Of a stretch of DNA of 64,000 nt, positions 18,969 to 27,780 are shown one piece after another (the first letter of the stretch is position 1; each line of letters begins with the position of its first letter). Under the pieces are notes generated by a model. That model saw nothing but the letters and a program-made list of their open reading frames with translations. It made no database searches and had not been told where the DNA came from. The position numbers and the translations under genes are program-made. The DNA comes from Pedobacter terrae (GTDB lineage: Bacteria; Bacteroidota; Bacteroidia; Sphingobacteriales; Sphingobacteriaceae). The stretch lies in the NCBI RefSeq assembly GCF_900100705.1, contig NZ_FNCH01000005.1, positions 216,308 through 280,307 of the forward strand. Direction: 5' to 3'.

Positions 18969-19397
18969 TTATCTTGATAAAGAATATACTTTAGTTACGT
19001 TTGTTTTATCAATTTTAGCGGTAAACTCTAATTTGTTTGCCGTAATACTGTTTATCTTACAATAATTTAAACCATCGTTAATATCCATGCTAAACTGATC
19101 AGAATATATGATCACATAAGTTCCGATGGTTCTGTTACCTGATAAACTCAACTCTACCTGGTCATCATCATTTGGCTTAAAGTCAATATAATCACTTGTG
19201 GTACCATAGTTTACTGTGCCGTTTATCTTTTTTGGGTCTTTTAATGTTTCTTCAGCAGTGTAGCCAGAAGTTACAATCTTATTTAAGGTCCACTTACCTA
19301 ACATTTGCGCTTTTAAAGATGTACTGTCTTTTTTGCACGACATAAAAGTTGAAGCGATAAGTAAGAATAGGCTCAGCGCGGTAATTTGTCTTTTCAT
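18969..19397 (-). CDS. Small secreted lipoprotein, lipocalin-like
   Basis: The 142-residue protein from ATG 19397 has a lipoprotein signal peptide MKRQITALSLFLLIASTFMS followed by CKK; the lipobox Cys is residue 21. The frame stays open upstream to 19511, but only the ATG at 19397 places the signal peptide at the N-terminus. The body is beta-rich with KAQMLGKWTLNKI near the front, a W-x-L motif common in the small lipocalin-like/DUF4923-type lipoproteins of Bacteroidota. No catalytic motif is seen. It is monocistronic with its own terminator. The export prediction is solid, the family assignment tentative. Confidence 0.75.
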   Translation of the reverse strand: MKRQITALSLFLLIASTFMSCKKDSTSLKAQMLGKWTLNKIVTSGYTAEETLKDPKKINGTVNYGTTSDYIDFKPNDDDQVELSLSGNRTIGTYVIIYSDQFSMDINDGLNYCKINSITANKLEFTAKIDKTNVTKVYSLSR

Positions 19398-19588
19398 AGT
19401 TAAATTTAGTTTTAAGATATCCATAATTAACGCCGTTTTAACAAATTTCGTACCGCCTTTAGAAAAAGAATCAGATTTGCACAAGAATTTAATCTCCAAA
19501 CTAAAAGCCAATCGCTTACGTTAGTATTCATTTAGCAATCATTAATTGGTGTTTATCAGGTATAATTTATATTTTCGCAGAAACAAAA

Positions 19589-20476
19589 ATGAAATACATG
19601 GAAGAATTCGAAGTAAGTGATGCATCTAAAAAAACCAAAACCGTTTATATCTCTACTATCATTAGTATTGCATTGGTTTTATTAATGCTGGGGCTACTTG
19701 GTTTAGTACTTGTACATGCCAAAAACCTCTCTAACTACGTTAAGGAAAACATTGTTTTAAACATTATTGTCGATGAAGGTGCAAAAGAAGCCGATGTTTT
19801 GGCTTTCCAAAAAGAGCTCAACGCCAATCCGGCAGTAAAGCAGACTCAATATGTTAATAAAGAACTCGCGGCCAGAAATTTAACCCAGGATTTAGGTGAG
19901 GATTTTGTTAATTTCTTAGGTTACAATCCCCTAACTTCTACCTTCGATGTATACTTAAAAGCAGAATATGCAAACAATAAAAGTATCGATGCCTTAAAAA
20001 CCAGTATTTCTAAAAACCCTGTAGTTAAAGAAGTGGTTTATCAAAGTTCTTTAATTGATATGGTAAACAAAAATATCAACACCATAGGTTTAATTATTTT
20101 AGCCTTTGCGGCACTACTATTAATTATTTCTATAGCACTGATTAACAATACGATAAGGTTGGCAATTTACTCACAGCGTTTTTTAATTAAAAGTATGCAG
20201 CTGGTTGGTGCAACGAAAAACTTTATTCGACGTCCTTTCTTATTGTATGCGGCCTTACATGGCTTAATTGCTGCATTTATAGCCATTATTATTTTATTGG
20301 CCACTTTAATTTATGCCCGCAAAGAGGTACCTGAAATTATTATTTTAAATAATTATCAGGAATTTGGCTTTGTGTTTATAGGCCTTTTAATTGTGGGTAT
20401 TTTTATAACAGGCATTAGCACATGGTTTGCAGTAAGCAGATATTTACGTTTAAAATCTTATCATCTTTATAGATAA
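19589..20476 (+). CDS. ftsX: Cell-division ABC permease-like protein FtsX
   Basis: FtsX is the membrane partner of the ATPase FtsE and controls septal peptidoglycan hydrolases. The 295 residues show an N-terminal cytosolic stretch, TM1 (about 20-42), and a periplasmic domain (about 45-165) with the family pattern NIVLNIIVDEGAKEADVLAF. Then come three further TM segments and the YSQRFLIKSMQLVGATKNFIRRPF loop (segment 195-218) typical of FtsX. ftsE is not in the window, which is usual in Bacteroidota. A weak -7 box TATTTTCG lies at 19570-19577 with TTG at 19546. Its stop overlaps the start of the next gene by one base. Confidence 0.92.
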   Translation: MKYMEEFEVSDASKKTKTVYISTIISIALVLLMLGLLGLVLVHAKNLSNYVKENIVLNIIVDEGAKEADVLAFQKELNANPAVKQTQYVNKELAARNLTQDLGEDFVNFLGYNPLTSTFDVYLKAEYANNKSIDALKTSISKNPVVKEVVYQSSLIDMVNKNINTIGLIILAFAALLLIISIALINNTIRLAIYSQRFLIKSMQLVGATKNFIRRPFLLYAALHGLIAAFIAIIILLATLIYARKEVPEIIILNNYQEFGFVFIGLLIVGIFITGISTWFAVSRYLRLKSYHLYR

Positions 20477-20703
20477 TGGCAGAAAAAAAAACAGGTCCGG
20501 TGGTAAAGGACGTTAAAAGCGAATTGGTTTTCACCAAAAAAAACTATCAGTTATTGTTAATCAGCATTGCAATCGTAGCAGTTGGTTTTATCCTGATGAT
20601 GGGCACCACTGGTGATATTTATGATTTCAGAAGAACTTTGCTGGCGCCATTGGTGGTATTAGCTGGTTTTGCTTTTGGTATTTATGCCATTTTAAAAAAA
20701 TAA
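20476..20703 (+). CDS. DUF3098-family small membrane protein
   Basis: The 75-residue protein has two hydrophobic helices (about 27-45 and 53-72) and the family sequence FRRTLLAPLVVLAGFAFGIYAI. It starts within the ftsX stop codon (TAATG, one-base overlap), indicating translational coupling. DUF3098 proteins regularly sit between ftsX and uppP in Bacteroidota; their function is unknown, and a role in division or envelope synthesis is only suggested by this position. Confidence 0.88.
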   Translation: MAEKKTGPVVKDVKSELVFTKKNYQLLLISIAIVAVGFILMMGTTGDIYDFRRTLLAPLVVLAGFAFGIYAILKK

Positions 20704-20783
20704 ATTTATCCGATTAGGATCATATTAAAATGCTTAATTAATTGGTTGAGCGTTTTTTTTATTTCCTTTCTTTCCTAAAAAAT

Positions 20784-21578
20784 ATGAACGCTTTTGAAGC
20801 TATTGTCCTTGCCATTGTTGAAGGATTAACTGAATTTTTACCAGTATCAAGCACTGGCCACATGATCATTGCTTCATCGTTTATGGGCATTGCATCAGAA
20901 CCATTTGTAAAACTTTTCACCATTGTAATCCAACTCGGTGCAATACTCTCTGTTGTTGTACTTTATTTTAAACGATTCTTTAAATCAATAAACTTCTATA
21001 TTAAATTGCTTGTGGCCTTTATTCCGGCAGCGGTATTCGGTTTGTTATTGAGTAAAAAAATCGACGAATTATTAGAAAGCCCTATGGCTGTTGGTATCTC
21101 TTTACTCGTTGGTGGTATTATCTTATTGTTTGTAGACAAATGGTTTAATAAACCAACAATCGAGGAAGAAGAGCAAATAACCTATTTAACAGCGCTTAAG
21201 ATCGGCTTTTTCCAGTGTATTGCCATGTTACCAGGCGTATCCCGTTCTGGTGCAACTATTGTGGGTGGCATGAGTCAGAAATTAAGCAGAAAAATAGCTG
21301 CAGAATTTTCATTTTTCCTGGCAGTGCCAACGATGTTTGCAGCAACTGCCAAAAAACTGTACGATTTTTACAAGGAAGGGCATACCATTACCCACGATCA
21401 AACCAATATGTTGATTATTGGAAATGTTGTTGCATTTATTGTGGCACTCCTGGCGATAAAAAGTTTCATCGGATACCTGAACAAGCATGGTTTCAAAGTT
21501 TTTGGATGGTACAGAATAGCTGCAGGCCTTATCATTATTATCCTGTTGCTGAGCGGCCACAACTTACAGATCATATAA
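20784..21578 (+). CDS. uppP: Undecaprenyl-diphosphate phosphatase
   Basis: Integral membrane enzyme that dephosphorylates undecaprenyl diphosphate so the lipid carrier can be reused for peptidoglycan and glycan export. The 264-residue product from ATG 20784 begins [20 protein letters not shown], exactly the usual UppP start, so the upstream in-frame TTG at 20742 is rejected. The signatures [15 protein letters not shown] (about 13-27) and [10 protein letters not shown] (about 148-157) contain the catalytic Glu, His, Ser and Arg. About eight TM segments are seen. It belongs to the ftsX-DUF3098-uppP-truB cluster. Confidence 0.95.
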   Translation: MNAFEAIVLAIVEGLTEFLPVSSTGHMIIASSFMGIASEPFVKLFTIVIQLGAILSVVVLYFKRFFKSINFYIKLLVAFIPAAVFGLLLSKKIDELLESPMAVGISLLVGGIILLFVDKWFNKPTIEEEEQITYLTALKIGFFQCIAMLPGVSRSGATIVGGMSQKLSRKIAAEFSFFLAVPTMFAATAKKLYDFYKEGHTITHDQTNMLIIGNVVAFIVALLAIKSFIGYLNKHGFKVFGWYRIAAGLIIIILLLSGHNLQII

Positions 21579-21598
21579 TTCATTTAAATATTTTAATC

Positions 21599-21660
21599 AC
21601 AGATAAAATAGACACATACAGGTAATATCATCCGTGTTTATCTGAGTACATCTGCGGTTA
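21599..21660. repeat. Intergenic 'ACAGATAAA...TTTATCTG' inverted repeat
   Basis: CAGATAAA (21600-21607) is answered by TTTATCTG about 40 bases later, and phrases such as ATCCGTGTTTATCTGAGTAC resemble a repeat common between genes of Bacteroidota. It lies between uppP and the truB promoter. Confidence 0.4.
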
Positions 21661-21690
21661 AAAAAACTTAGGCAAACCGCATTGAATCCT

Positions 21691-21698
21691 TATCTTTG
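21691..21698 (+). promoter_or_regulatory. Bacteroidota -7 box (TATCTTTG) of truB
   Basis: TATCTTTG fits TAnnTTTG exactly. It ends only 14 bases before the GTG start at 21713, so the mRNA leader would be very short (about 5-10 bases). This promoter separates truB from uppP transcription. Confidence 0.6.
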
Positions 21699-21712
21699 CG
21701 CAAAAAAGATTT

Positions 21713-22444
21713 GTGAGTACCGAAAATTCAAAATTCAAAGATTTCAATTTTGCTGAAGGCGAATTGCTTTTAATCAACAAGCCATACAAATGGACTTCAT
21801 TTGACGTGGTTGGCAAAATCCGTAATTCTTTAAAACCGCTAAAACTAAAGGTTGGCCACGCGGGCACTTTAGATCCTCTTGCTACGGGACTGTTGATTAT
21901 CTGTACCGGTAAACTGACTAAGCAGATTGATACTTTTCAGGCTGAGGAAAAAGAATATACCGGCACCATGATTTTAGGAGCTACTACCCCATCATTCGAT
22001 ATGGAAACGGAGGTTGATGAAACATTCGAAATCAGCCACATTACCGAAGAAGAAATTTATGCGGCCTGCAAACCATTTATTGGAGATATAGAACAATATC
22101 CACCTGCCCACTCTGCAGTAAAGGTAAATGGCGAACGTTTATATGTAAAAGCAAGATTAGGCGAAGAGGTTGAGTTAAGGAAACGTTTTGTCAGTGTTCC
22201 GGAATTTGAAATTACCCGAATCGAACTGCCAGAAATCGATTTCAGGATTGTATGTAGCAAAGGCACTTACATCCGTTCATTAATATCCGATTTTGGTAAA
22301 ACGCTAAACAATGGTGCTTATCTTTCTAAACTTACCCGTACCCGAAGCGGAAACTTTTTACTAAAAGATGCATTTGAGGTATTAGATCTTGTTAGTTATA
22401 TTCGCAGTAAGAAAGAAGAAGCTAAAACTGAAGCAGGAGTATGA
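21713..22444 (+). CDS. truB: tRNA pseudouridine-55 synthase
   Basis: Converts U55 of the T loop of tRNAs to pseudouridine. The 243 residues carry KLKVGHAGTLDPLATGLL, whose Asp is the catalytic nucleophile (family knowledge), together with the INKPYKWTSFDVV N-terminus and YPPAHSAVKVNGERLYVKAR. C-terminal PUA-like additions are short, as in Bacteroidota. The only suitable start is GTG at 21713, because the next ATG lies inside the conserved core. The stop overlaps the next ATG by four bases (ATGA), so the yitT-like gene is translationally coupled. Confidence 0.95.
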   Translation: MSTENSKFKDFNFAEGELLLINKPYKWTSFDVVGKIRNSLKPLKLKVGHAGTLDPLATGLLIICTGKLTKQIDTFQAEEKEYTGTMILGATTPSFDMETEVDETFEISHITEEEIYAACKPFIGDIEQYPPAHSAVKVNGERLYVKARLGEEVELRKRFVSVPEFEITRIELPEIDFRIVCSKGTYIRSLISDFGKTLNNGAYLSKLTRTRSGNFLLKDAFEVLDLVSYIRSKKEEAKTEAGV

Positions 22445-23301
22445 ACCATATCAAAAACAGGCATACCAGGTTAATAAAAGAAATTCTTTTAATTATAGCA
22501 GGTGTAACTTCGGCATGTTTTGGGTTAAAAAGCTTTTTAATGCCCAGCCACTTTATTGATGGCGGCGTTACCGGCATCTCCCTGTTAGTAAGCACCTTAA
22601 CAGGGTGGAATTTATCTTACCTTATCGCCATCATCAACATTCCGTTTGTTATTTTAGGTTATAGGCAGATTGGTAAGGGCTTTGCCTTTAAAACTGCTAT
22701 TGCCATTGCCGCACTCTCACTCGCACTAATTATCCTGCCCTTTCAGCCCATAACACACGATAAGTTACTGATTGCATTTTTTGGGGGTTTGTTTTTAGGT
22801 GGCGGAATCGGGTTGGCCATGCGCGGTGGCTGTGTAATTGATGGCACAGAAGTTTTAGCACTCTATATCAGTAAAAACAGCATTTTAACCGTCGGGAATA
22901 TTATCCTGATTTTAAATATCATTATTTTCGCTTTCGCTGCTTATTTCTTAAACATCGAAACTGCACTTTATGCCATTCTAACCTATTTATCCGCCTCAAG
23001 CACTATCGATTTTATCGTAAATGGATTAGAGCAGTATACAGGCGTAACGGTAATTTCAGACCATCAGGAAGCCATAAAAACGTTCATTATTAACGAAATG
23101 AAACGTGGTGTAACCATTTATAAAGGCGAAGGTGGCTACGGAGAAAAAAAAGATATCGATATTATTTTTACCGTTGTGACCAAACTAGAGATGAGCAAAC
23201 TACAAACGGCTATCAGGCAGATTGATCCGGATGCCTTTGTAATCCAACAACAGATTGCAGATTTAAAAGGCGGGGTGGTAAAACGCCATGCTTTACATTA
23301 A
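22441..23301 (+). CDS. YitT-family membrane protein (DUF161 + DUF2179)
   Basis: The 286-residue protein has five to six hydrophobic helices (about 15-190), with FGLKSFLMPSHFIDGGVTGISLL being the DUF161/YitT signature. A C-terminal cytosolic DUF2179 domain (about 205-280) includes GVTIYKGEGGYGEKKDIDII. Family knowledge: a widespread membrane family of unknown substrate. It overlaps truB by four bases and precedes ribF by 97 bases, interrupting the otherwise usual truB-ribF neighbourhood. Confidence 0.9.
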   Translation: MNHIKNRHTRLIKEILLIIAGVTSACFGLKSFLMPSHFIDGGVTGISLLVSTLTGWNLSYLIAIINIPFVILGYRQIGKGFAFKTAIAIAALSLALIILPFQPITHDKLLIAFFGGLFLGGGIGLAMRGGCVIDGTEVLALYISKNSILTVGNIILILNIIIFAFAAYFLNIETALYAILTYLSASSTIDFIVNGLEQYTGVTVISDHQEAIKTFIINEMKRGVTIYKGEGGYGEKKDIDIIFTVVTKLEMSKLQTAIRQIDPDAFVIQQQIADLKGGVVKRHALH

Positions 23302-23398
23302 TAACAGAAATTTGGGCATTCCCCTAAGCTATGCGAAGGGTCGGGATGGAAGCGATATCCCTTATGCAAAACCCACACCAATAAAATAGATTTTACCA

Positions 23399-24385
23399 TT
23401 GAAGATATACAATAACCTTTCGGATTTTAAAAAATTAGATAATGCCATTGTTACGATTGGCACTTTTGATGGTGTGCATTTCGGACATCAAAAAATCATC
23501 AAACAACTGGTGCAAAAGGCGAAGGCAGATAACGGAGAAAGTGTTATATTAACTTTTTTCCCGCATCCGAGAATGATTATCGATCCTGAAAACCAGGATT
23601 TGAAAATGATTAACACTATTAATGAAAAAGCAGCAATTTTAAAGGGTTTAGGTGTAGATCATCTGATTATTACCCCATTTACCCGTGATTTTTCCAACCA
23701 GCTGCCAGAAGATTATATTAAAAATATCCTGGTTGATCATATAGGTACCAAACACATTATTATTGGCTATGATCATCGTTTTGGTAAAGACCGCTCTGGC
23801 AATTTAAACGTTTTAAAAGCTGCCGGCATACATTTCGGTTTTACCGTTGAAGAAATTATGGAACAGGATATTCATGATGTGGCAGTAAGTTCAACCAAGA
23901 TCCGCGAGGCACTTTTGGCCGGTGATGTTGGGTTGGCTAACGATTACCTCGGCTACCCTTTTTCTATTTTTGGCAGGGTAATTAAAGGCGATAAAATAGG
24001 CAGAACGATTGGCTTCCCAACAGCAAATATCTTCGTAGAAGAAACTTATAAACTAATCCCAAGCGATGGTATTTATGCCGTTACTGTTGAAATGAGTCCT
24101 GAATTTAATGAAGAATTGGGATCGACAAGCGGACATCCGACTTCGGACTCCGGACTCCTGACTTATAAAGGTATGGCCTATATCGGGCAACGACCAACCA
24201 TTAATGGGATGACACGAAATATTGAGGTTAATATTTTTGATTTTAACCAGGAAATTTATGGACAGGATATTAAGATGAATTTCCTGAAATTTCTTCGTCA
24301 CGATGTAAAATTTACCGGATTAGAAGCACTGACCGTTCAATTGCAAAAAGATAAAGAAGCTACTCTAGCATATTTTAGCAGCTAG
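23399..24385 (+). CDS. ribF: Bifunctional riboflavin kinase / FAD synthetase, with an in-frame repeat insertion
   Basis: Makes FMN from riboflavin and then FAD. The N-terminal nucleotidyltransferase domain has GTFDGVHFGHQKII (about residues 22-35) and ISSTKIRE-like VSSTKIREALL. The C-terminal flavokinase domain has GDKIGRTIGFPTANI and KMNFLKFLRHDVKF. The start is a TTG at 23399; no in-frame ATG fits before the conserved LDNAIVTIGTFDGVHFGH. An unusual 15-20 residue segment (roughly residues 238-256, EELGSTSGHPTSDSGL) interrupts the flavokinase beta-barrel. Its DNA (24136-24164) matches repeats found between genes at 27781-27806 and 34392-34407, so it is probably a repeat that inserted in frame. 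The core motifs are intact. Confidence 0.93.
   Translation: MKIYNNLSDFKKLDNAIVTIGTFDGVHFGHQKIIKQLVQKAKADNGESVILTFFPHPRMIIDPENQDLKMINTINEKAAILKGLGVDHLIITPFTRDFSNQLPEDYIKNILVDHIGTKHIIIGYDHRFGKDRSGNLNVLKAAGIHFGFTVEEIMEQDIHDVAVSSTKIREALLAGDVGLANDYLGYPFSIFGRVIKGDKIGRTIGFPTANIFVEETYKLIPSDGIYAVTVEMSPEFNEELGSTSGHPTSDSGLLTYKGMAYIGQRPTINGMTRNIEVNIFDFNQEIYGQDIKMNFLKFLRHDVKFTGLEALTVQLQKDKEATLAYFSS
24136..24164. repeat. Dispersed short repeat inserted inside ribF
   Basis: TCCGACTTCGGACT followed three bases later by GACTCCTGACT matches the reverse complement of 27781-27806 over those blocks (25 of 28 bases), and shares ACTTCGGACTCC with 34392-34407. Here the copy is kept in frame within the flavokinase domain. 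Confidence 0.7.
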
Positions 24386-24789
24386 TCTTTTAGCGGATAT
24401 AAGGTTAAATCAGCAATAAATTTAAAATCTCTTATATTATAGGAAAACAACTTTAGTTTGGTTTCAAGAGCTGTAGCGGCAATCAATGCGTCAGCTAAGG
24501 CGAGTCCGTGACTTAATTTATAGTCTTGTATTAAACTAATTGCAGTTAAGTTTATCCTTTCATTAATTAATATAATACTAAATCTGCTTAGCTTTTTATT
24601 GATAATATAAAGATCAGGCTTATTTGTCGCCCCAAACAGCAATTAAATTTTAGTAATGGATGAAATGATAATATTATCTAAGCCGATATCTCTTTCAAGA
24701 AGAGTAGCAGTAGATGCGCTACGGCTGTTATTTTTATCAAAATAATCTATCAATACATCCGTATCACAAATTATTTTCTCCGTTGCCAT
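24382..24789 (-). pseudogene. PIN-domain toxin VapC, broken by a stop at the catalytic Glu codon
   Basis: Read from ATG 24789 the frame gives MATEKIICDTDVLIDYFDKN and continues to ISSITKI. A TAA at 24643-24645 (codon 49) follows, and then the frame continues as LLFGATNK... to 24382. Together the halves form a 135-codon PIN protein of normal VapC length. They have the first catalytic Asp (D9), the helix with LADALIAATAL and the C-terminal NIRDF. In the family the residue after SSITKI is the conserved acidic Glu (S-x-I-T-x-x-E-L...GA), so one G-to-T change (GAA to TAA) explains the break. It overlaps the antitoxin gene by 19 bases. It could be a sequencing error, but the position at the active site suggests selection for toxin loss. 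Confidence 0.8.
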
Positions 24790-25022
24790 GCAATTTCTCT
24801 AAGTTGTTTAGCGCTTAAATTCTTATTGGTAAATACATCATGTAGTTCGGAAATATCTATTGATTTATCGCCCGCTATTATTGGAATACCATTGATATCT
24901 CCACGACTTTCTATCACGGCCTTAGCGTTCTGATCGGCAATAGAAAAATTCAGATATTTACCTAATTCTCTCAATGCTGCTAAAGTTTTATTACTCTTAT
25001 ATTTAATGGTCACTTCTTTCAT
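24771..25022 (-). CDS. VapB-like antitoxin of the broken VapC
   Basis: The 83-residue protein has an N-terminal beta-strand/helix (MKEVTIKYKSNKTLAALREL) and a charged C-terminus (NLSAKQLREIAWQRRK) of the kind that wraps a PIN toxin. Its last 19 bases overlap the start of the toxin frame, the classical antitoxin-toxin order. The exact antitoxin family is not recognised, so the call rests on size and context. With its toxin interrupted it may now serve only as an autoregulator or immunity remnant. Confidence 0.65.
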   Translation of the reverse strand: MKEVTIKYKSNKTLAALRELGKYLNFSIADQNAKAVIESRGDINGIPIIAGDKSIDISELHDVFTNKNLSAKQLREIAWQRRK

Positions 25023-25119
25023 TGGATCTAGATTTTCAATATCTTTTAAAACCTGCTCTATACAAATTTACTGAATATTTCCCTTTCAAAAAAGCCTTAT
25101 TTTCGTTATATTAGCAGCA

Positions 25120-25473
25120 ATGAGGCTTTTTTACATCATTTTCTTTCTATCTATCTCCACTAATTTTGCGGTCTTCGCATTGCATGATCAAAGAAATAAT
25201 GCCTCATTAAAAAATACTAAAATCAGTTTTATTTCCTGTAAAAAAATCACCAAAAACCATTTCGATTTCAATCAGGATAACGAAAGCCTGCAAAAAGATT
25301 TGATTAATGTTTCCGTTGTCAAAATATCTTCGAACGCTTTTTTACTGATCAGTCTTTTACTATTCCTTCTTTTTAAGAACAAAAACATCAATACCAAAGT
25401 TGTAATCAAAAGATTAAAGTATAATTATTGGTGTTTGTTTAAGATGCTCTATCCGAAACACGTGTTTTGGTAG
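25120..25473 (+). CDS. Small hypothetical membrane protein
   Basis: I do not recognise this 117-residue protein. It begins with a hydrophobic segment MRLFYIIFFLSISTNFAVFA that looks like a signal peptide or anchor, has a polar middle rich in Asn and Lys, and a second hydrophobic helix SSNAFLLISLLLFLLF (about residues 73-88) followed by a basic tail. A box TATTTTCG at 25098-25105 resembles the -7 element and lies 15 bases before the ATG; the same octamer stands before ftsX. It may be species-specific, and coding status is moderately supported. Confidence 0.5.
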   Translation: MRLFYIIFFLSISTNFAVFALHDQRNNASLKNTKISFISCKKITKNHFDFNQDNESLQKDLINVSVVKISSNAFLLISLLLFLLFKNKNINTKVVIKRLKYNYWCLFKMLYPKHVFW

Positions 25474-25561
25474 GTAATTTTATCTTATTAAATTTTAATA
25501 CTGTCGGGATGTACATGATGTCCGGAGATAGATTATTTACATCATTAATCATTTTTTATAG

Positions 25562-27775
25562 ATGCACTTACCTGATTTAATAGCCGATTTAGGCTTAATA
25601 CTTGCTGCCGCAGGCATAACCACACTTATATTTAAAAAAATTAAGCAGCCCCTTGTTTTGGGCTATATATTGGCCGGCTTATTGGTTGGCTCACATTTAG
25701 ATTTTTTCCCATCTGTTACCGATACCAAAAGCATCAACATTTGGGGCGAAATTGGGGTTATTTTCCTTTTATTTAGCTTAGGGCTGGAATTTAGTTTTAA
25801 AAAACTGTTTAAAGTTGGAGGTTCAGCTTCTATTACTGCCATTGTAAAAGTTTTATTTATCATCCTGGCCGGCTATCTCGTAGGGAAAGCCATGGGCTGG
25901 AAAGATATGGACAGCCTCTTTTTGGGTGGAATCCTATCCATCTCATCAACCATGATTACCATTAAGGCTTTTGAAGAACTAGGCTTAAAACACAAAAAAT
26001 TTGCAGGCTTAGTATTTGGAGTATTAATCGTTGAAGATTTAGTGGCCATCCTTCTCCTGGTATTGTTCTCTACACTCGCAGTTAGTCAGCAATCGGCTGG
26101 TACAGAAATGCTATACTCCATCCTTAAACTGGCTTTCTTTTTAGTACTTTGGTTCTTAGGCGGAATATTCGTAGTTCCTTCTTTTCTCAAAGCAACCAAA
26201 AAATTAATGAATGATGAAACCATGTTGGTGGTATCATTGGCTTTGTGTTTGGTAATGGTTTTACTGGCTGATAAAGTTGGTTTCTCTCCTGCCCTTGGTG
26301 CATTTATTATGGGTTCCATTTTAGCCGAAACTACACAGGCCGAGCGGATAGAACATTTAACCAAATCAGTAAAAGACTTATTCGCTGCGGTATTTTTTGT
26401 TTCAGTTGGTATGCTGATTGATCCTGCTATGCTGGTTAAATATGCTGTTCCTATTTTGGTCGCTACTGTGGTTATCATTTTCGGAAAAATCATTTTTACC
26501 ATTTTAGGTGCATTATTGTCCGGACAGCCATTAAAAACTTCAGTACAATCGGGTATGAGTTTGGCACAAATTGGTGAGTTTTCATTCATCATTGCCTCAT
26601 TGGGATTAACCCTAAAAGTAACCAGCGATTTTCTTTATCCTATCGCGGTAGCAGCAGCTGCAGTTACAACATTTACCTCCCCCTATTTAATTAAGCTCTC
26701 CGAACCTTTTTATCAGTATCTGAACCGAATTTTACCAAAAAAATGGCTTGATGGTATCGAAAGATATAGCTCGGGTACCGAAGGGATTACCACTTTAAGC
26801 GATTGGAAGGTTTTATTGCGGTCGTATATCTTTAATACGATTATCCACTCAGTAATTATCATTGCGATAATCTTTTTGGCGTACCGTTATGTACAACCGT
26901 TTATTATGAACAACATTGCCAACAGTTTAGCTTCCATTATCATTAGCGTGGTCGTATCTTTTATACTGATGTCGCCATTTTTATGGGCCTTATCTATCCG
27001 AAGGATCCAACGTACAGCATATGCTCACCTCTGGTTGAACAAAAAATATACCCGTGGACCATTGATTGCGATCGAATTTTTCAGGATTGCATTGGGGATT
27101 TTCTTTGTGGGATTTTTGATGTACGAGTTTTTTGATACCTGGGTGGCCGCAGTGATTGCACTTGGATTGATCGTATTGGGCATGGTAATCTTCTCAAGAA
27201 AACTTCAATCATTTTATGATAAGCTGGAAAGAAGATTCATGTTGAACTTAAATGCTAGAGAAAATCAGAAGCCGGATATTTTACCCTGGGATACCCACTT
27301 AACAGAGCTCAGGGTTTCTCCTGAATCGGAGGTAGTTGGTAAAACATTGACGGAATTAATGATCAGGGAAAAATATGGGGTAAATATTGCTTTAATAGAA
27401 CGGGGAAGAAACAACATTCCAACTCCGGGAAGAGATGAACGACTTTATCCGAATGATAAGTTATTGCTGATCGGTGCCGATGATCAATTAGCTGCGGTTA
27501 AAGCACTTTTAGAAATTGATACGCCTGAAATTGCAGAAGAAGACAACTTCCCGAATAAGGAAATGACGCTGCAAAAAGTAGTTGTTCATGCCGAATCGCC
27601 TGTTTATGGCTTGAGTATCAGAAATGCCGGTATCCGCGAAAAAGCACAGGCTTTAATTGTGGGTATTGAAAGAGGGGCCAACCGCATCTTAAACCCATCG
27701 TCAGATTTTGTATTCGATAAGGGTGATGTAATCTGGATTGTAGGGAACAATAAGAAAATTAAAGAGGTTATATAG
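25562..27775 (+). CDS. CPA2-family cation:proton antiporter with two RCK_C domains (KefB/KefC-like)
   Basis: The membrane part (about residues 5-395, 12 or so helices) has the CPA2 motifs GYILAGLLVGSHLDFF, FLLFSLGLEFSFKKL, SSTMITIKAFEELG and VGFSPALGAFIMGSILAET; the last holds the ion-translocation region. A second hydrophobic block (about 420-545) and two regulatory TrkA-C/RCK_C domains (about 580-645 and 665-735) follow. The Rossmann-type RCK_N/KefC nucleotide-binding domain is absent, so gating by NADH or glutathione adducts is unlikely; cyclic dinucleotide or other ligands of RCK_C are possible (inference). The likely role is K+/H+ or Na+/H+ exchange at the inner membrane. Confidence 0.88.
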   Translation: MHLPDLIADLGLILAAAGITTLIFKKIKQPLVLGYILAGLLVGSHLDFFPSVTDTKSINIWGEIGVIFLLFSLGLEFSFKKLFKVGGSASITAIVKVLFIILAGYLVGKAMGWKDMDSLFLGGILSISSTMITIKAFEELGLKHKKFAGLVFGVLIVEDLVAILLLVLFSTLAVSQQSAGTEMLYSILKLAFFLVLWFLGGIFVVPSFLKATKKLMNDETMLVVSLALCLVMVLLADKVGFSPALGAFIMGSILAETTQAERIEHLTKSVKDLFAAVFFVSVGMLIDPAMLVKYAVPILVATVVIIFGKIIFTILGALLSGQPLKTSVQSGMSLAQIGEFSFIIASLGLTLKVTSDFLYPIAVAAAAVTTFTSPYLIKLSEPFYQYLNRILPKKWLDGIERYSSGTEGITTLSDWKVLLRSYIFNTIIHSVIIIAIIFLAYRYVQPFIMNNIANSLASIIISVVVSFILMSPFLWALSIRRIQRTAYAHLWLNKKYTRGPLIAIEFFRIALGIFFVGFLMYEFFDTWVAAVIALGLIVLGMVIFSRKLQSFYDKLERRFMLNLNARENQKPDILPWDTHLTELRVSPESEVVGKTLTELMIREKYGVNIALIERGRNNIPTPGRDERLYPNDKLLLIGADDQLAAVKALLEIDTPEIAEEDNFPNKEMTLQKVVVHAESPVYGLSIRNAGIREKAQALIVGIERGANRILNPSSDFVFDKGDVIWIVGNNKKIKEVI

Positions 27776-27780
27776 ATTAG

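Noticed and set aside
19398..19511. N-terminal extension of the small lipoprotein to an upstream start
   Set aside because: The extension would bury the lipoprotein signal peptide; the ATG at 19397 places it at the N-terminus.
20742..20783. Upstream TTG start of uppP, adding 14 residues
   Set aside because: The conserved UppP N-terminus begins at the ATG at 20784; the extra stretch has no counterpart in the family.
24382..24642. An 86-residue stand-alone protein starting after the vapC stop
   Set aside because: It is only the C-terminal part of a PIN domain, lacking the first catalytic Asp; the other half lies in the same frame just upstream of the stop.
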